From Pelomonas sp. CA6 (lineage in GTDB: Bacteria > Pseudomonadota > Gammaproteobacteria > Burkholderiales > Burkholderiaceae_C), in NCBI RefSeq assembly GCF_022549225.1, contig NZ_JAKZFD010000008.1, positions 186,001 through 250,000 on the forward strand: a DNA stretch of 64,000 bases, read 5' to 3'. Of the stretch, positions 1 to 10,443 are shown piece after piece. Every line of letters begins with the position of its first letter. Positions within the stretch are counted from its first letter, which is position 1. Below the pieces are notes generated by a model. It was not told where the DNA came from. It worked only from the letters and a program-made list of their open reading frames with translations, and ran no database searches. The translations under genes and the position numbers were made by a program.

Positions 1-301
1 CGCCGTTGACGCGGCCGATGCCGGCGACGATGCCGCCGCCCGGCGCGGCGTTGTCATACATGTTCAGGCCCGCCAGCGGCGCCAGCTCCAGGAAGGGCGT
101 GCCGGGGTCCAGCAGCATCTCCACGCGGTCGCGCGGCAGCAGCTTGCCGCGCGCGGTGTGCTTGGCCCGGGCCGCCTCGCCGCCGCCTTCGGCGATCTTC
201 TGCAGGCGCGCGTTCAGGTCGTCGATCAGGCCGCGCATTGCGTCGGCATTGGTCTTGAAGTCCGCCGAACGGGCGTTCAGCTTGCTGCTCAGAATGGGCA
301 T
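1..301 (-). CDS. mccB: Methylcrotonoyl-CoA carboxylase beta (carboxyltransferase) subunit, 5' part only
   Basis: Only the first 100 or so codons are inside the window; the gene runs off the left edge. The N-terminus begins MPILSSKLNARSADF and continues with the conserved RGKLLPRDRVEMLLDPGTPF stretch and a GGGIVAGIGRVNG segment typical of the biotin-dependent acyl-CoA carboxyltransferase family, closest in flavour to the 3-methylcrotonyl-CoA enzyme of leucine/isovalerate catabolism (also called liuB). The ATG at 301-299 is preceded by AGGAGA about seven bases upstream. The gene is divergent from a TetR regulator. Other acyl-CoA carboxylase beta subunits (propionyl-CoA type) cannot be fully excluded from 100 residues. 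Confidence 0.85.
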   Translation of the reverse strand, partial: MPILSSKLNARSADFKTNADAMRGLIDDLNARLQKIAEGGGEAARAKHTARGKLLPRDRVEMLLDPGTPFLELAPLAGLNMYDNAAPGGGIVAGIGRVNG

Positions 302-447
302 TCGGTCGTCTCCTGGCGCCGGCGCAAGCTCCTGCAAGAGCCAATCATGAGCCGGACTCAATTCATCGTTCACCCCGACTCGATGGCCGGATGAGGCGCG
401 AAGCATACGCCAGAAGCACATCACCGCCAAGCCGGCAGCGGCCATAC

Positions 448-462
448 TTGAGCCAAGCTCAA
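448..462. promoter_or_regulatory. Inverted repeat, probable TetR operator
   Basis: A perfect dyad TTGAGC-CAA-GCTCAA lies in the 181-bp gap between the divergent carboxylase and TetR genes, 20 bases before the TetR start. Position and symmetry fit an autoregulatory TetR-family operator that could also control the carboxylase gene. No footprint or motif match was checked. Confidence 0.5.
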
Positions 463-482
463 AATTTGCGCAGAATCGGCCC

Positions 483-1208
483 ATGCCCGCCCAAGCCCTG
501 CCCGCCCAGCGCCGCGCGCCCCTGCGCGCCAAGTCCGAACAGCGGGTGCGCGACATCCTGCGCGTGGGCCGCGAGGTCTTCACCGAGCGCGGCTACGAGC
601 GCGCCACCACCACCGAGATCGCGCAGCGCCTGGGCGTCTCCGAGGCCACGGTCTTCACCTATTTCCGCGGCAAGCGTGAGCTGTGCATGCGCGTGATCGC
701 CGACTGGTACGACGAGATCATCGCGGTGATCGAATCCGGCCTGCCGCGCGAGGCCGGCACGCGCGAGCAGCTGCAGTTCGTCGTCCACACCCATCTACGC
801 CTGTTCCTGATCCAGGGCACGGGCCTGTGCGAGCTGGTGCTGTCCGAAGGCCGCAAGCGCGACTCCAGCATGATCGGCGAAGGCCGCGCGGCCGGCGGCA
901 CGGGCTTCGGCGAAGCCTTCGTGGAGCTGCAGCGCCGCTACACGCGGCCGCTGATGGAGCTGTTGTCGCGCGGGCAGGCACGCGGCGAGGTGCGGCGCGA
1001 CATCCCGCTGCGCCTGCTGCGCTCGCTGGTCTTCGGCCCCATGGAACACATGCTGTGGGAAGTCATCATCGCCGGCCGTCAGATCGACGTCGACCAGGCC
1101 TCGCGCGACCTCGTCGCGCTGCTATGGCCCGCGCTGCAGGCGCCCGACGCCGAGCTGCAGCGGCTGCGCCAGATGCGCGAGCGGGTGGAGGCGGCGCTGA
1201 GGGTTTGA
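483..1208 (+). CDS. TetR/AcrR family transcriptional regulator
   Basis: A 241-residue DNA-binding repressor. The TetR helix-turn-helix is clear at about residues 20-65, with ILRVGREVFTERGYE, TTTEIAQRLGVSEATVFTYF and then GKRELCMRVI. The remaining helical region is the usual variable ligand-binding and dimerisation domain. It is divergent from a methylcrotonyl-CoA carboxylase beta gene, and a perfect dyad precedes its start, so it probably controls itself and that pathway. Betaproteobacteria are known to use a TetR-type regulator (LiuQ) for branched-chain amino-acid catabolism, and the location makes that role plausible, but the sequence alone does not prove it. The start chosen is the first ATG before the HTH; no strong Shine-Dalgarno is visible. 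Confidence 0.85.
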   Translation: MPAQALPAQRRAPLRAKSEQRVRDILRVGREVFTERGYERATTTEIAQRLGVSEATVFTYFRGKRELCMRVIADWYDEIIAVIESGLPREAGTREQLQFVVHTHLRLFLIQGTGLCELVLSEGRKRDSSMIGEGRAAGGTGFGEAFVELQRRYTRPLMELLSRGQARGEVRRDIPLRLLRSLVFGPMEHMLWEVIIAGRQIDVDQASRDLVALLWPALQAPDAELQRLRQMRERVEAALRV

Positions 1209-1257
1209 GCCGGGCCTGCGCCCGACGGCGCCGCAAAGCCCCATGACCGCAACGAAA

Positions 1258-1283
1258 AAGGGCCCGGATTGCTCCGGGCCCTT
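1258..1283 (-). terminator. Rho-independent terminator of the TonB-dependent receptor gene
   Basis: An 11-bp perfect stem (AAGGGCCCGGA / TCCGGGCCCTT) with a TTGC loop. Read on the minus strand it is followed by a TTTTT tract, and it lies about 40 bases past the stop of the minus-strand receptor gene. It may also stop the converging TetR transcript. Confidence 0.75.
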
Positions 1284-1321
1284 GCTCTGCGCGCACACCC
1301 GGCAGGGCCGGGCGGCGGCGA

Positions 1322-4102
1322 TCAGAAGCGGTATTCCGCGCCGATCTTGTAGCTGCGCGGACGCAGCTTGTAGCCTTCGCGCAGGTTCACCGGATGCTCT
1401 TCGCCGGTCAGGTTGATGATGTTGAGCGACAGGCGCAGGTTCTTGAAACCGGTGTAGGCCAGGTTGAAGTCGGTACGCAGATCGCTGTCGATGAAACACG
1501 GCAGGCCGCCCACCTTCTTCAGAGCCAGCGACGTCATGCACGCGGCTTCGCCTTGCGTATCCAGATCCGCCTCGTCCCGGTTCAGCTGAGTCTTCGACGT
1601 GTAGTTGAAGCGCAGACCGGTGGCCCAAGGTCCCTTGCTCCAGGCGGTCGACAGCACAGCCTTCAGGCGCGGGTTCTGGTAGTTGCCGACCTGGTTGGGG
1701 CGCCACTTGTTCAGATCAACGTCCCACGGCTTGTAGGCCAGCATGTAGGTGGCTGCCAGGCCGATGTTCAGCGTGCCGAAGTTCGCATTGCCGACGCTGC
1801 CGCGCACATCGAAGTCGATACCCGAGGTGCGGGTCTTGCCGAAGTTCTCATAGGCCAGCAGCAGCGAGGCCAGCGAACCACGCGACCAGCTCAGGTTGGC
1901 ACCCGGCGACATGGCGTTGGCGCGATCGATCCAGTCCTGCTCGTCCCTCGTCACGGCACCGCGGCTGATCATCTTCTCGTAACCGGGCTGACCTTCCTTG
2001 GACAACACGTAGGACAGGTCGCGGGTCGCGATCTCGTCGCGGCGCTCGATCACGAAGTAGTCCATCGCCACCGTCAGGTTGCGCGACGGCTCCAGCACAA
2101 AGCCCAGCGTGATGCTCTTGGAGGTTTCCGGCTTCAGGTTGGGGTTGGCCGAGATCATCGCCGGCACCGAGGTGTTGCAACCGCTGTTGTAGGCGCGGGT
2201 TGCATCTGCCTTGTCCGTGGCGTTGCCGTTGTTCAGGATAGCCTGGACTTTGCGAGCGGTATCGCAGCGAGCCGGATCGACGGTGTTGTTGTAGAAGCCG
2301 GTGATACCGACCGTACCCAGGGTTTCGGGGATGTTGGGGGCGCGGAAGCCGCCCGCCACCGTGCCGCGCAGCATGAACTGCGGGCTCAGCTCCCAGCGCG
2401 CGCCCAGCTTGGGCGAGACGCGGCCGGCAAAGCCGGAGGCCTTGTCATAGCGCAGCGCGCCGTTCAGCTCCAGGCCCTTCAGCACCGGGGCGTTCAGCTC
2501 GAAGAAGGCGGCGTCCATGTTGCGCTTGCCTTCGATCAGCACCGAGCCGCGACCGATGATCTCGGCCTTGAGCACGTTGTCCGTCGAGCGGATGGAGACA
2601 TTCTCCGCACGGTGCTCGGCACCGACCGCGAAGGCCAGCGGGCCGCCCGGCAGCGCCATCAGCTCGCCCGACAGCTTGGCGTCGATGAAGTTCTGGTGGT
2701 TCTTGCCCTTCATGCCCTGCATGGGGAACCAAGCATCCAGCTTGGCGGGGTCGTTGACCTGACCGATCTTGTACGTGCCGTCCGCCACCGCCGTGTACAG
2801 GTCACGATGGGCCCAGCGGCTCAGCTTGTCGGCACTGGCGCCGGTGCGACCGACGGCCACTTCCCAGTCCATGTCACGGAACACGCCTTGCAGGCCCGCG
2901 AGCACGCGGTACTGGTTGGCATCGTTGTCGTACTTGAACAGATCGGGGTTGTCCATGAACCGGTAGTCGATGCCGACGCGGCCGGTGATGGGATCCTTGT
3001 ACGAAGCCGTCACTGCCGGATTGTTCGCCGCCAGCGTCGGATGGTCCACGGACTGGAGCTTGTTCTGGTAGCCGTCATACCAACGCGACACGGCGCCGGC
3101 CGTGATGGACGGCGGCAGATTGCGGTACTCGGTCGTGGTCTTGGAGTACGAAACCTCGGCGAAGGCTTGCAGGTCGTTGCCCAGCTTGGCGCGGCCGGCG
3201 GTGTACAGGTTCAGGCGCTTGGCGGGATCAGAGACCTGGTTCAGGCCATTGATGTCCATCACGCATTGGCCCGAAGCCTGCACCGTGGTGCAGCCGGCCA
3301 CCGGAACGCGCTTGCCGGCGAAGCGCAGCGTGCCCGGCGACGAGAGGGTGCTGGGGTCACCGAAGGCCTGGTTGTACGCGGCCTTGTGCCAGGGCGCGTA
3401 GTCGTCCTTGACCTTGTCCAGCGTGTAGCCCTCGCGGCGATAGGCCTCGAGGTTGGCGAAGACGTTGAAGCCGTCCTTCTCCAAGCTGCCGTAACCGGCG
3501 ACGAGGCCGGCCTGGGTCTGGGCGCCGGCGTTGGGGCGCTCGTTGAAGGTGTAGCTGGCCGACATGCCGACGCCGTTGTATTCGCGGCGGGTGATGATGT
3601 TGATCACGCCGGCCATCGCGTCCGAACCGTAGACGGCGGAAGCGCCGTCCTTCACGATTTCGACGCGCTCAACCACATCGGAGGGGATGGAGTCGACGTT
3701 GACGAAGGTGTCCTTGGCGCCATCAGCCAGACCGTAGTTGGCGACGCGGCGGCCGTTCAGCAGCACCAGCGTGGCGCCCTTGCCCAGGCCGCGCATGGAC
3801 ACGCCGGACGCGCCCGACGCGAAGCTGGAGTTGTTGCCGTCGTCACGGATTTCGGTGCCGACGGTGGCCGTCAGGGTGTCCAGGATCTGGCGCACGGTGT
3901 TGGCGCCGGTCTTGCGGATGTCGTCGCGGCTGTACACCTGCACCGGCGACGCGGTTTCCGCGGCCAGGCGCTTGATGTTGGAGCCGGTGACTTCGACGCG
4001 TTGCAGTTGCTGGGTTTCTTGTGCCTGAGCCTGAGCCTGGGCGCAGAACACCGCCGCGGCCAGGGCGCTCAGCGTCAGCGAAAGCTTGGAGTGAGTTCTC
4101 AT
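1322..4102 (-). CDS. TonB-dependent outer-membrane receptor
   Basis: A 926-residue receptor. It has a signal peptide with an AQAQAQ cleavage region at about residues 20-28. The plug domain starts with QRVEVTGSNIKR and contains VQVYSRDDIRKTGANTVRQIL, SMRGLGKGATLVLLNGRR and VERVEIVKDGASAVYGSDAMAGVINIIT. A long beta-barrel follows and ends in EYRF, the terminal aromatic residue expected for an outer-membrane barrel. Such receptors import siderophores, cobalamin or carbohydrates with energy from TonB-ExbBD; nothing adjacent identifies the substrate. The gene is monocistronic, with its own terminator and a 370-bp leader region. There is no FecI/FecR pair nearby and no N-terminal signalling extension. 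Confidence 0.93.
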   Translation of the reverse strand: MRTHSKLSLTLSALAAAVFCAQAQAQAQETQQLQRVEVTGSNIKRLAAETASPVQVYSRDDIRKTGANTVRQILDTLTATVGTEIRDDGNNSSFASGASGVSMRGLGKGATLVLLNGRRVANYGLADGAKDTFVNVDSIPSDVVERVEIVKDGASAVYGSDAMAGVINIITRREYNGVGMSASYTFNERPNAGAQTQAGLVAGYGSLEKDGFNVFANLEAYRREGYTLDKVKDDYAPWHKAAYNQAFGDPSTLSSPGTLRFAGKRVPVAGCTTVQASGQCVMDINGLNQVSDPAKRLNLYTAGRAKLGNDLQAFAEVSYSKTTTEYRNLPPSITAGAVSRWYDGYQNKLQSVDHPTLAANNPAVTASYKDPITGRVGIDYRFMDNPDLFKYDNDANQYRVLAGLQGVFRDMDWEVAVGRTGASADKLSRWAHRDLYTAVADGTYKIGQVNDPAKLDAWFPMQGMKGKNHQNFIDAKLSGELMALPGGPLAFAVGAEHRAENVSIRSTDNVLKAEIIGRGSVLIEGKRNMDAAFFELNAPVLKGLELNGALRYDKASGFAGRVSPKLGARWELSPQFMLRGTVAGGFRAPNIPETLGTVGITGFYNNTVDPARCDTARKVQAILNNGNATDKADATRAYNSGCNTSVPAMISANPNLKPETSKSITLGFVLEPSRNLTVAMDYFVIERRDEIATRDLSYVLSKEGQPGYEKMISRGAVTRDEQDWIDRANAMSPGANLSWSRGSLASLLLAYENFGKTRTSGIDFDVRGSVGNANFGTLNIGLAATYMLAYKPWDVDLNKWRPNQVGNYQNPRLKAVLSTAWSKGPWATGLRFNYTSKTQLNRDEADLDTQGEAACMTSLALKKVGGLPCFIDSDLRTDFNLAYTGFKNLRLSLNIINLTGEEHPVNLREGYKLRPRSYKIGAEYRF

Positions 4103-4472
4103 ATTGCAGTTCCAGTGTTGATTGGCCGGTGGGGCCCTGTGGCCGGCGTGGCTGTTGCTCGCCGAAAGACAACGGTCCCGCGGTGACTCGGGTCCGCTGC
4201 CGAAAGACGCGCATTCTGAACATCTGGATACGGGTGCTCATGACGGAAGCGATGCGGCTCCACAACACCCTGTGTGCAGCGGCCCGCCATGGGGCTTGCT
4301 CCCCATACAGACCGGGCGAAATACGAACAAACGAGCTTGGTGTGTGCGAGATCGGCCGATTAGTCATCGCCCCGTCATGGATAACCCGAAGTCACATGAG
4401 TGCGCGGCATTCGCCCAGTCGTTTGCGCAAAGACAGGGCCCATCACCCCGGGTGCGGCTGGCGTCCAGGCGA
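4103..4472. other. Intergenic region without a convincing gene
   Basis: 370 bases between the receptor start and the end of the next minus-strand gene. Open frames here are shadows without a ribosome site or family resemblance. It must hold the receptor promoter. The only symmetric element I see is a 10-bp palindrome ATCGGCCGAT at 4351-4360; I cannot assign it. No terminator for the HD-GYP-like gene is obvious. Confidence 0.6.
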
Positions 4473-5879
4473 TCAGCCCCTCGTCCCCGTCCCCGGTTCC
4501 GCGATCAAGGCCTGCACCCGCGCCAGCGCCTCGTCGCCCAGCAGGCCGGCGCGCAGCAGGCAGGCGCGCTCCACCTCGCGCAGGCGCCAGCCGAATTCGC
4601 CCAGCAGCGCCAGCAGCTCCTGCTGCAGGCGGCGGTCGTCGCGGACCTCGGGGGCGTCGGGCCAATGCGGCGGCGCGACGTCCAGCCCGGCACTGGAGAA
4701 GGCCAGCTGCAGCCGGCGCACGCGCTGCTCGCCCTGCGCCAGCACCGGGGCCAGCGCCAGGTCGGTCGGCGCCTCCGGGCCCTGGCCCAGCGCGGCGAAG
4801 CGTGCCAGCCCGAGGCGCAATTCCTGCAGCCCGGGCGCCCCCGCCGCTGGCGCGGCAGCCGGCATGCCTCGCGTGGCGGCTGCCTCGCGCAGCAACTCAG
4901 GCAGGCGCGGATCAAACTCGCCCGGCACCAGCTTGGTCGCCACGACCGCGCGCACCGTGGAGGCTGGCTGCGCCTCGACCAGGCCCATCAGCCATTCGGA
5001 GAAGGCGAGGATCTGGCCGGGCAGGCTCAGCTCGTCGCCCGCGAGGCCGCGCGGATAGCCGAAGCCGTCCTGGCGCTCGTGGTGCTCCAGCACGGCCTGC
5101 GCGACGCGCGGCCCCGCGCCGGGCAGCGTGAACAGCACCCGGTGCGCGGTGACGGGATGGCTGGCGATCTGGCGCCAGCGCTCCGGGCTCATCACACTGC
5201 CGGGGCGGAAGAAGGCGGGGTCGATGTAGAGCTCGCCCACGTCATGGAGCAGCCCGGCCAGCGCGAGTTCACGCTGCGTCGCCGCGCGCTGCGGCACCAG
5301 CCGGCGCGCCAGCGCCACCGACAGCATCGCCACGCCCAGCGCATGCTCCAGGCGCCCGGGCGGCGCATCGGGATTCTCGGCATACAGCGTCAGCAGTGCC
5401 TGCACCGGGCCGGTAAGGCGCAAGCCGCCCAGCCAGTCGGGGATGGGCATGGCCTCGCGGCTCTCGCACAGCGCGGCCACCAGCGGATGGCGCTGCAGCA
5501 GGGCCTGGGCCGGCGCCACCAGGCTGGCCGGCTTGAGCCCGTCCTGCATCTCCACGCAGTCTTCCAGCGGCCGCTCCAGCTTGTGCTGCATCAGCCGCTC
5601 GCGCAGCTTCTCGTCGATGGCCGCCCCGCGCGGCACCAGCCGCACCCCGCTGCGGCTGACGATGTCCTCGCTGGCGCGCAGCGCGTGGCGTCCCGCGCCC
5701 TCCAGCAGGTGGGCCAGGAAGTTCAGGTTGGTCAGCGGGCTCGCGTCCTCGCCCTGGATGGCCACGGCCGCCCCGGCCGCCGGTCCCTCGCCTGCGGATT
5801 GCATGGTTGTTGCGTCACCATGTCGTTCTGGAATCCGAACATTGTCGGCATGGCGCGTGTCAATCTGAACTCCAGACAT
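4473..5879 (-). CDS. HD-GYP-like domain protein (possible degenerate cyclic-di-GMP phosphodiesterase)
   Basis: A 468-residue soluble protein. An N-terminal region without a recognised fold (to about residue 170) is followed by an HD-GYP-type core: LLHDVGELYID (HD at 212-213), a conserved HP at 241-242 and HHERQDGFGYP at 266-276. Enzymes of this family open cyclic-di-GMP. Two usual features differ: HDxGK is HDVGE, and the later metal aspartate region reads AFSEW rather than vaDv. Activity is therefore uncertain and a sensory or scaffold role is possible. A second start at Met26 (5804) is equally plausible; neither start has a good ribosome site. No operon partner is evident. Confidence 0.7.
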   Translation of the reverse strand: MSGVQIDTRHADNVRIPERHGDATTMQSAGEGPAAGAAVAIQGEDASPLTNLNFLAHLLEGAGRHALRASEDIVSRSGVRLVPRGAAIDEKLRERLMQHKLERPLEDCVEMQDGLKPASLVAPAQALLQRHPLVAALCESREAMPIPDWLGGLRLTGPVQALLTLYAENPDAPPGRLEHALGVAMLSVALARRLVPQRAATQRELALAGLLHDVGELYIDPAFFRPGSVMSPERWRQIASHPVTAHRVLFTLPGAGPRVAQAVLEHHERQDGFGYPRGLAGDELSLPGQILAFSEWLMGLVEAQPASTVRAVVATKLVPGEFDPRLPELLREAAATRGMPAAAPAAGAPGLQELRLGLARFAALGQGPEAPTDLALAPVLAQGEQRVRRLQLAFSSAGLDVAPPHWPDAPEVRDDRRLQQELLALLGEFGWRLREVERACLLRAGLLGDEALARVQALIAEPGTGTRG

Positions 5880-5936
5880 GCCGACCGGGCGAAACGCGGA
5901 CGCCGCGCGCGCTGGGCGCGCGGCCTGTGGCGAATT

Positions 5937-6137
5937 TCAGGACGCTGGCGGATAACCCGCTTCGGTCAGCGCCGCCGCCAGCGCCGCGCGGTCCAGCTGC
6001 GTGTCGACCACCAGCTTCTTCTGCGCCAGCTGGATGTCCAGCCGGGCCTGGTCGTCCTGTTCCTTGACCGCCTCGGTGATGTGGGCGACGCAGCGGCCGC
6101 AGCTCATGTCGGGCAGGGTGAATTCATGGTGTTGCAT
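5937..6137 (-). CDS. copZ: Copper chaperone, heavy-metal-associated (HMA) domain protein
   Basis: A 66-residue single-domain protein. It carries the metal-binding loop MSCGRC at residues 11-16, variant of the canonical MxCxxC, and otherwise has the length and pattern of a ferredoxin-like HMA fold ending in LTEAGYPPAS. Such proteins carry Cu(I) to P-type ATPases. It is divergent from copA, with a CueR-type dyad in its promoter, so it should be co-induced with the copper exporter. A GGAG ribosome site precedes the ATG. Mercury-type MerP is unlikely because no mer genes are present and the neighbours are copper genes. Confidence 0.88.
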   Translation of the reverse strand: MQHHEFTLPDMSCGRCVAHITEAVKEQDDQARLDIQLAQKKLVVDTQLDRAALAAALTEAGYPPAS

Positions 6138-6155
6138 GGATGGCTCCGATTCCCC

Positions 6156-6175
6156 GGGCCCCGGATGCGGGGCCC
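6156..6175 (-). other. Strong hairpin in the leader of the copper chaperone mRNA
   Basis: A perfect 8-bp all-GC stem, GGGCCCCG / CGGGGCCC, with a 4-base loop. It lies between the predicted transcription start (about 6185) and the chaperone ATG (6137), so it would form near the 5' end of the mRNA. It may protect the transcript or tune translation; there is no U-run, so it is not a terminator. Confidence 0.5.
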
Positions 6176-6191
6176 TCGTTCAGGTGATGCA

Positions 6192-6222
6192 AGGCTAAAC
6201 CTTGCCATGGAGGCAAGGTCAA
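6192..6222 (-). promoter_or_regulatory. CueR-controlled promoter of the copper chaperone gene
   Basis: Read on the minus strand: -35 TTGACC (6222-6217), a 19-bp spacer and -10 TAGCCT (6197-6192). The spacer is occupied by a perfect dyad, ACCTTGCC (6199-6206) and GGCAAGGT (6212-6219) with five bases between. A 19-bp spacer with the dyad between -35 and -10 is the hallmark of MerR-family metal promoters, and this dyad closely resembles known CueR/CopA operators. Confidence 0.85.
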
Positions 6223-6260
6223 GCCGCGTGGACGGCAGCGCCGATTTCCGTGCAAGACGC

Positions 6261-6291
6261 TTGACCTTACCATCATGGCAAGGATGAAACT
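6261..6291 (+). promoter_or_regulatory. CueR-controlled promoter of copA
   Basis: -35 TTGACC (6261-6266), 19-bp spacer, poor -10 GAAACT (6286-6291). The dyad is ACCTTACC (6264-6271) and GGCAAGGA (6277-6284), imperfect at two positions, again with five bases between. The geometry implies transcription starting at about 6297-6299, at or next to the first ATG of copA (6298). Confidence 0.78.
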
Positions 6292-6297
6292 GGCGCC

Positions 6298-8786
<2,489 letters not shown>

Positions 8787-8790
<4 letters not shown>

Positions 8791-9227
8791 ATGACAGCGC
8801 GCACTACACGATAGGCCAGGCCGCGCAACGCTCCGGCGTCTCGGCCAAGATGCTGCGTCACTACGAAAGCCTCGGACTGCTGCCGCGCGTCGCGCGCACC
8901 GACTCGGGCTACCGCCTCTACGGCGACAAGGAGGTGCACACGCTGCGCTTCATCCGCCGCTGCCGCGACCTCGGCTTCTCCATGGCCGAGATCGCCGAGC
9001 TGGTGCAGCTGTGGCAGAACCGGCGCCGCCAGAGCGCCCAGGTCAAGCGCATCGCGCAGCAGCACATCGACGACCTGGACCGCCGCCTGGCCGAGATGCA
9101 GGCCATGCGCCGCACGCTGCAGCAGCTGGTGAGCTGCTGCCATGGCGACGAACGGCCCGATTGCCCTATCCTGGACGATCTGGCCCAGCAGGCGGCGCCC
9201 GCCGCAGGAGAACCGCATGAGCACTGA
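8787..9227 (+). CDS. cueR: CueR-type MerR family copper-responsive regulator
   Basis: A 146-residue regulator. The MerR HTH ([27 protein letters not shown]) is followed by a coiled coil and a C-terminal metal loop [13 protein letters not shown], in which two cysteines are separated by seven residues as in CueR, the spacing for linear Cu(I)/Ag(I) coordination. It activates copA and the chaperone gene from 19-bp-spacer promoters, both of which are present here. The start overlaps the copA stop as ATGA, with GGAGG about nine bases upstream. Being downstream of copA in the same transcript, it should raise its own level on copper induction. Its end overlaps a pirin gene by 11 bases. Confidence 0.92.
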
Positions 9228-10161
9228 CACCCCGCAAGACAACGCCGCGTCCGCCCCGCGCTGGGAGCGCCTGCGCGCGCACCAGGCCGAGGTGGGCGGA
9301 CTGCCGATACGCCGCGCGCTGCCCACCGCGCGGCGCCGCATGGTCGGCGCCTGGTGCTTTCTGGACCACGCCGGCCCGGCCTCGCTGCCCGAGGGGCGGC
9401 AGATGCGCGTGGGGCCGCATCCGCACACCGGGCTGCAGACCTTCAGCTGGCTGATCGACGGCGAGATCCTGCACCGCGACAGCCTGGGCAGCGAGCAATG
9501 GCTGCGCCCCGGCCAGGTCAATCTGATGAGCGCCGGCCGCGGCATCAGCCATTCCGAAGAGGCCCGCGCCGGCGCGATCCAGCTCGCCCAGCTGTGGATC
9601 GCGCTGCCCGAGGCGCATCGCTTCGACCCGCCCGCCTTCAGCCATCACCCGGAGCCGCCCCGCCTGACCTGCGGCGACTGGCAGGGCACGCTGCTGGTCG
9701 GCGACTGGGCAGGCCAGCGCTCGCCGGTGCCGGTACACACGCCGCTGCTGGGACTGGACCTGGCCTGCGACGCCGCGGCACAGGGCCGGGCCGCGCTGCG
9801 CGCGGACTTCGAATACGGGCTGATGGTGCTGGAAGGCGAGCTCGCGCTGGACCTGGACGGCGAGCCGCTGGGCTCAGCGCAGCCCGGCGAGCTGATCTAT
9901 CTCGCGCCGGGCGCGCAAGACCTGACCCTGGACGCCCGCGCGCCGGCGCGCGCGCTGCTGCTGGGCGGGCCGCCCTTCCCCGAGCCGGTGCTGCTGTGGT
10001 GGAACTTCGTCGGCCGCAGCGGCGAGGAAATCCAGCGCTACGCCGCCGAATGGAATGCCCGCGAAGACGGCGGCATCTTCGGCCAGGTGCGGGGCTACGA
10101 CGGCCCGCGCCTGCCGGCTCCCGACGCCAGCGCGCTGCGCCTGCGCACGCCCGGGGCCTAG
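9217..10161 (+). CDS. Pirin family protein (copper operon member)
   Basis: A 314-residue bicupin. The N-terminal pirin domain has the metal ligands in GPHPHTGLQTFSW (two histidines) and GRGISHSEE (His and Glu), and a C-terminal pirin_C cupin follows (LAPGAQDLTLDARA, LLLGGPPFPEP). Pirins bind Fe or Cu and some are quercetin dioxygenases or quinone-linked redox sensors. The start ATG at 9217 follows GCAGGAGAACCGC and lies inside the end of cueR (11-base overlap), so it is translationally coupled to the copper regulator. The upstream in-frame ATG at 9142 would lie far inside cueR and is not used. It ends overlapping the opposite-strand gene by four bases. Confidence 0.9.
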   Translation: MSTDTPQDNAASAPRWERLRAHQAEVGGLPIRRALPTARRRMVGAWCFLDHAGPASLPEGRQMRVGPHPHTGLQTFSWLIDGEILHRDSLGSEQWLRPGQVNLMSAGRGISHSEEARAGAIQLAQLWIALPEAHRFDPPAFSHHPEPPRLTCGDWQGTLLVGDWAGQRSPVPVHTPLLGLDLACDAAAQGRAALRADFEYGLMVLEGELALDLDGEPLGSAQPGELIYLAPGAQDLTLDARAPARALLLGGPPFPEPVLLWWNFVGRSGEEIQRYAAEWNAREDGGIFGQVRGYDGPRLPAPDASALRLRTPGA

Positions 10162-10379
10162 CGCCCGGGCCGGCCGCGCAGCGGCCGCAGCAGCTCGCGC
10201 AGCCCGTTGTGGTCGATCTCTTGCATCAGCGCGAGCAGCCGGCCGATTTCGCCCTTGGGAAAGCCCTCGCGCGCGAACCAGTTCAGGTAGTGGCCCGGCA
10301 GGTCGGCGAGCAGCAGGCCCTTGTGCTTGCCAAACGGCATCTCGGTGGTGGCGAGTTTCTGCAGGTCTTCGGGGTGCAT
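10158..10379 (-). CDS. DUF3820 family small protein
   Basis: A 73-residue protein. The conserved core MPFGKHKGLLLADLPGHYLNWFAREGFPKGEIGRLL is the DUF3820 signature, a small family sometimes described as quorum-sensing-regulated virulence-factor-like. Its biochemical role is unknown. It has no membrane segment or signal peptide. The end converges on and overlaps the pirin gene by four bases. The AraC gene lies upstream on the same strand, with a run of GCGGC repeats between them. Confidence 0.8.
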   Translation of the reverse strand: MHPEDLQKLATTEMPFGKHKGLLLADLPGHYLNWFAREGFPKGEIGRLLALMQEIDHNGLRELLRPLRGRPGR

Positions 10380-10415
10380 GGGGATGGCGCGGACGGGCCT
10401 GCGAGCATACCCGCC

Positions 10416-10435
10416 GCGGCGCGGCGCGGCGCGGC
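10416..10435. repeat. Short tandem repeat (GCGGC)x4
   Basis: Four perfect copies of the pentamer GCGGC, followed by GCGCG, in the 64-bp gap between the DUF3820 gene and the end of the AraC regulator gene. Copy number could vary between strains. Confidence 0.7.
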
Positions 10436-10443
10436 GCGCGGGC

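Noticed and set aside
1394-4186. Open frame of 930 codons on the plus strand opposite the TonB-dependent receptor
   Set aside because: Its translation has no recognisable domain, is antisense to a clear receptor gene and is explained by high GC at third codon positions.
4289-4306. ATGGGG / CCCCAT hairpin upstream of the TonB receptor
   Set aside because: Only six base pairs, no U-run and no position relative to a start that suggests a function.
10416-10440. GCGGC repeat as a possible CRISPR or attachment site
   Set aside because: Five-base unit with no spacers, cas genes, integrase or tRNA nearby; a simple GC-rich tandem repeat.
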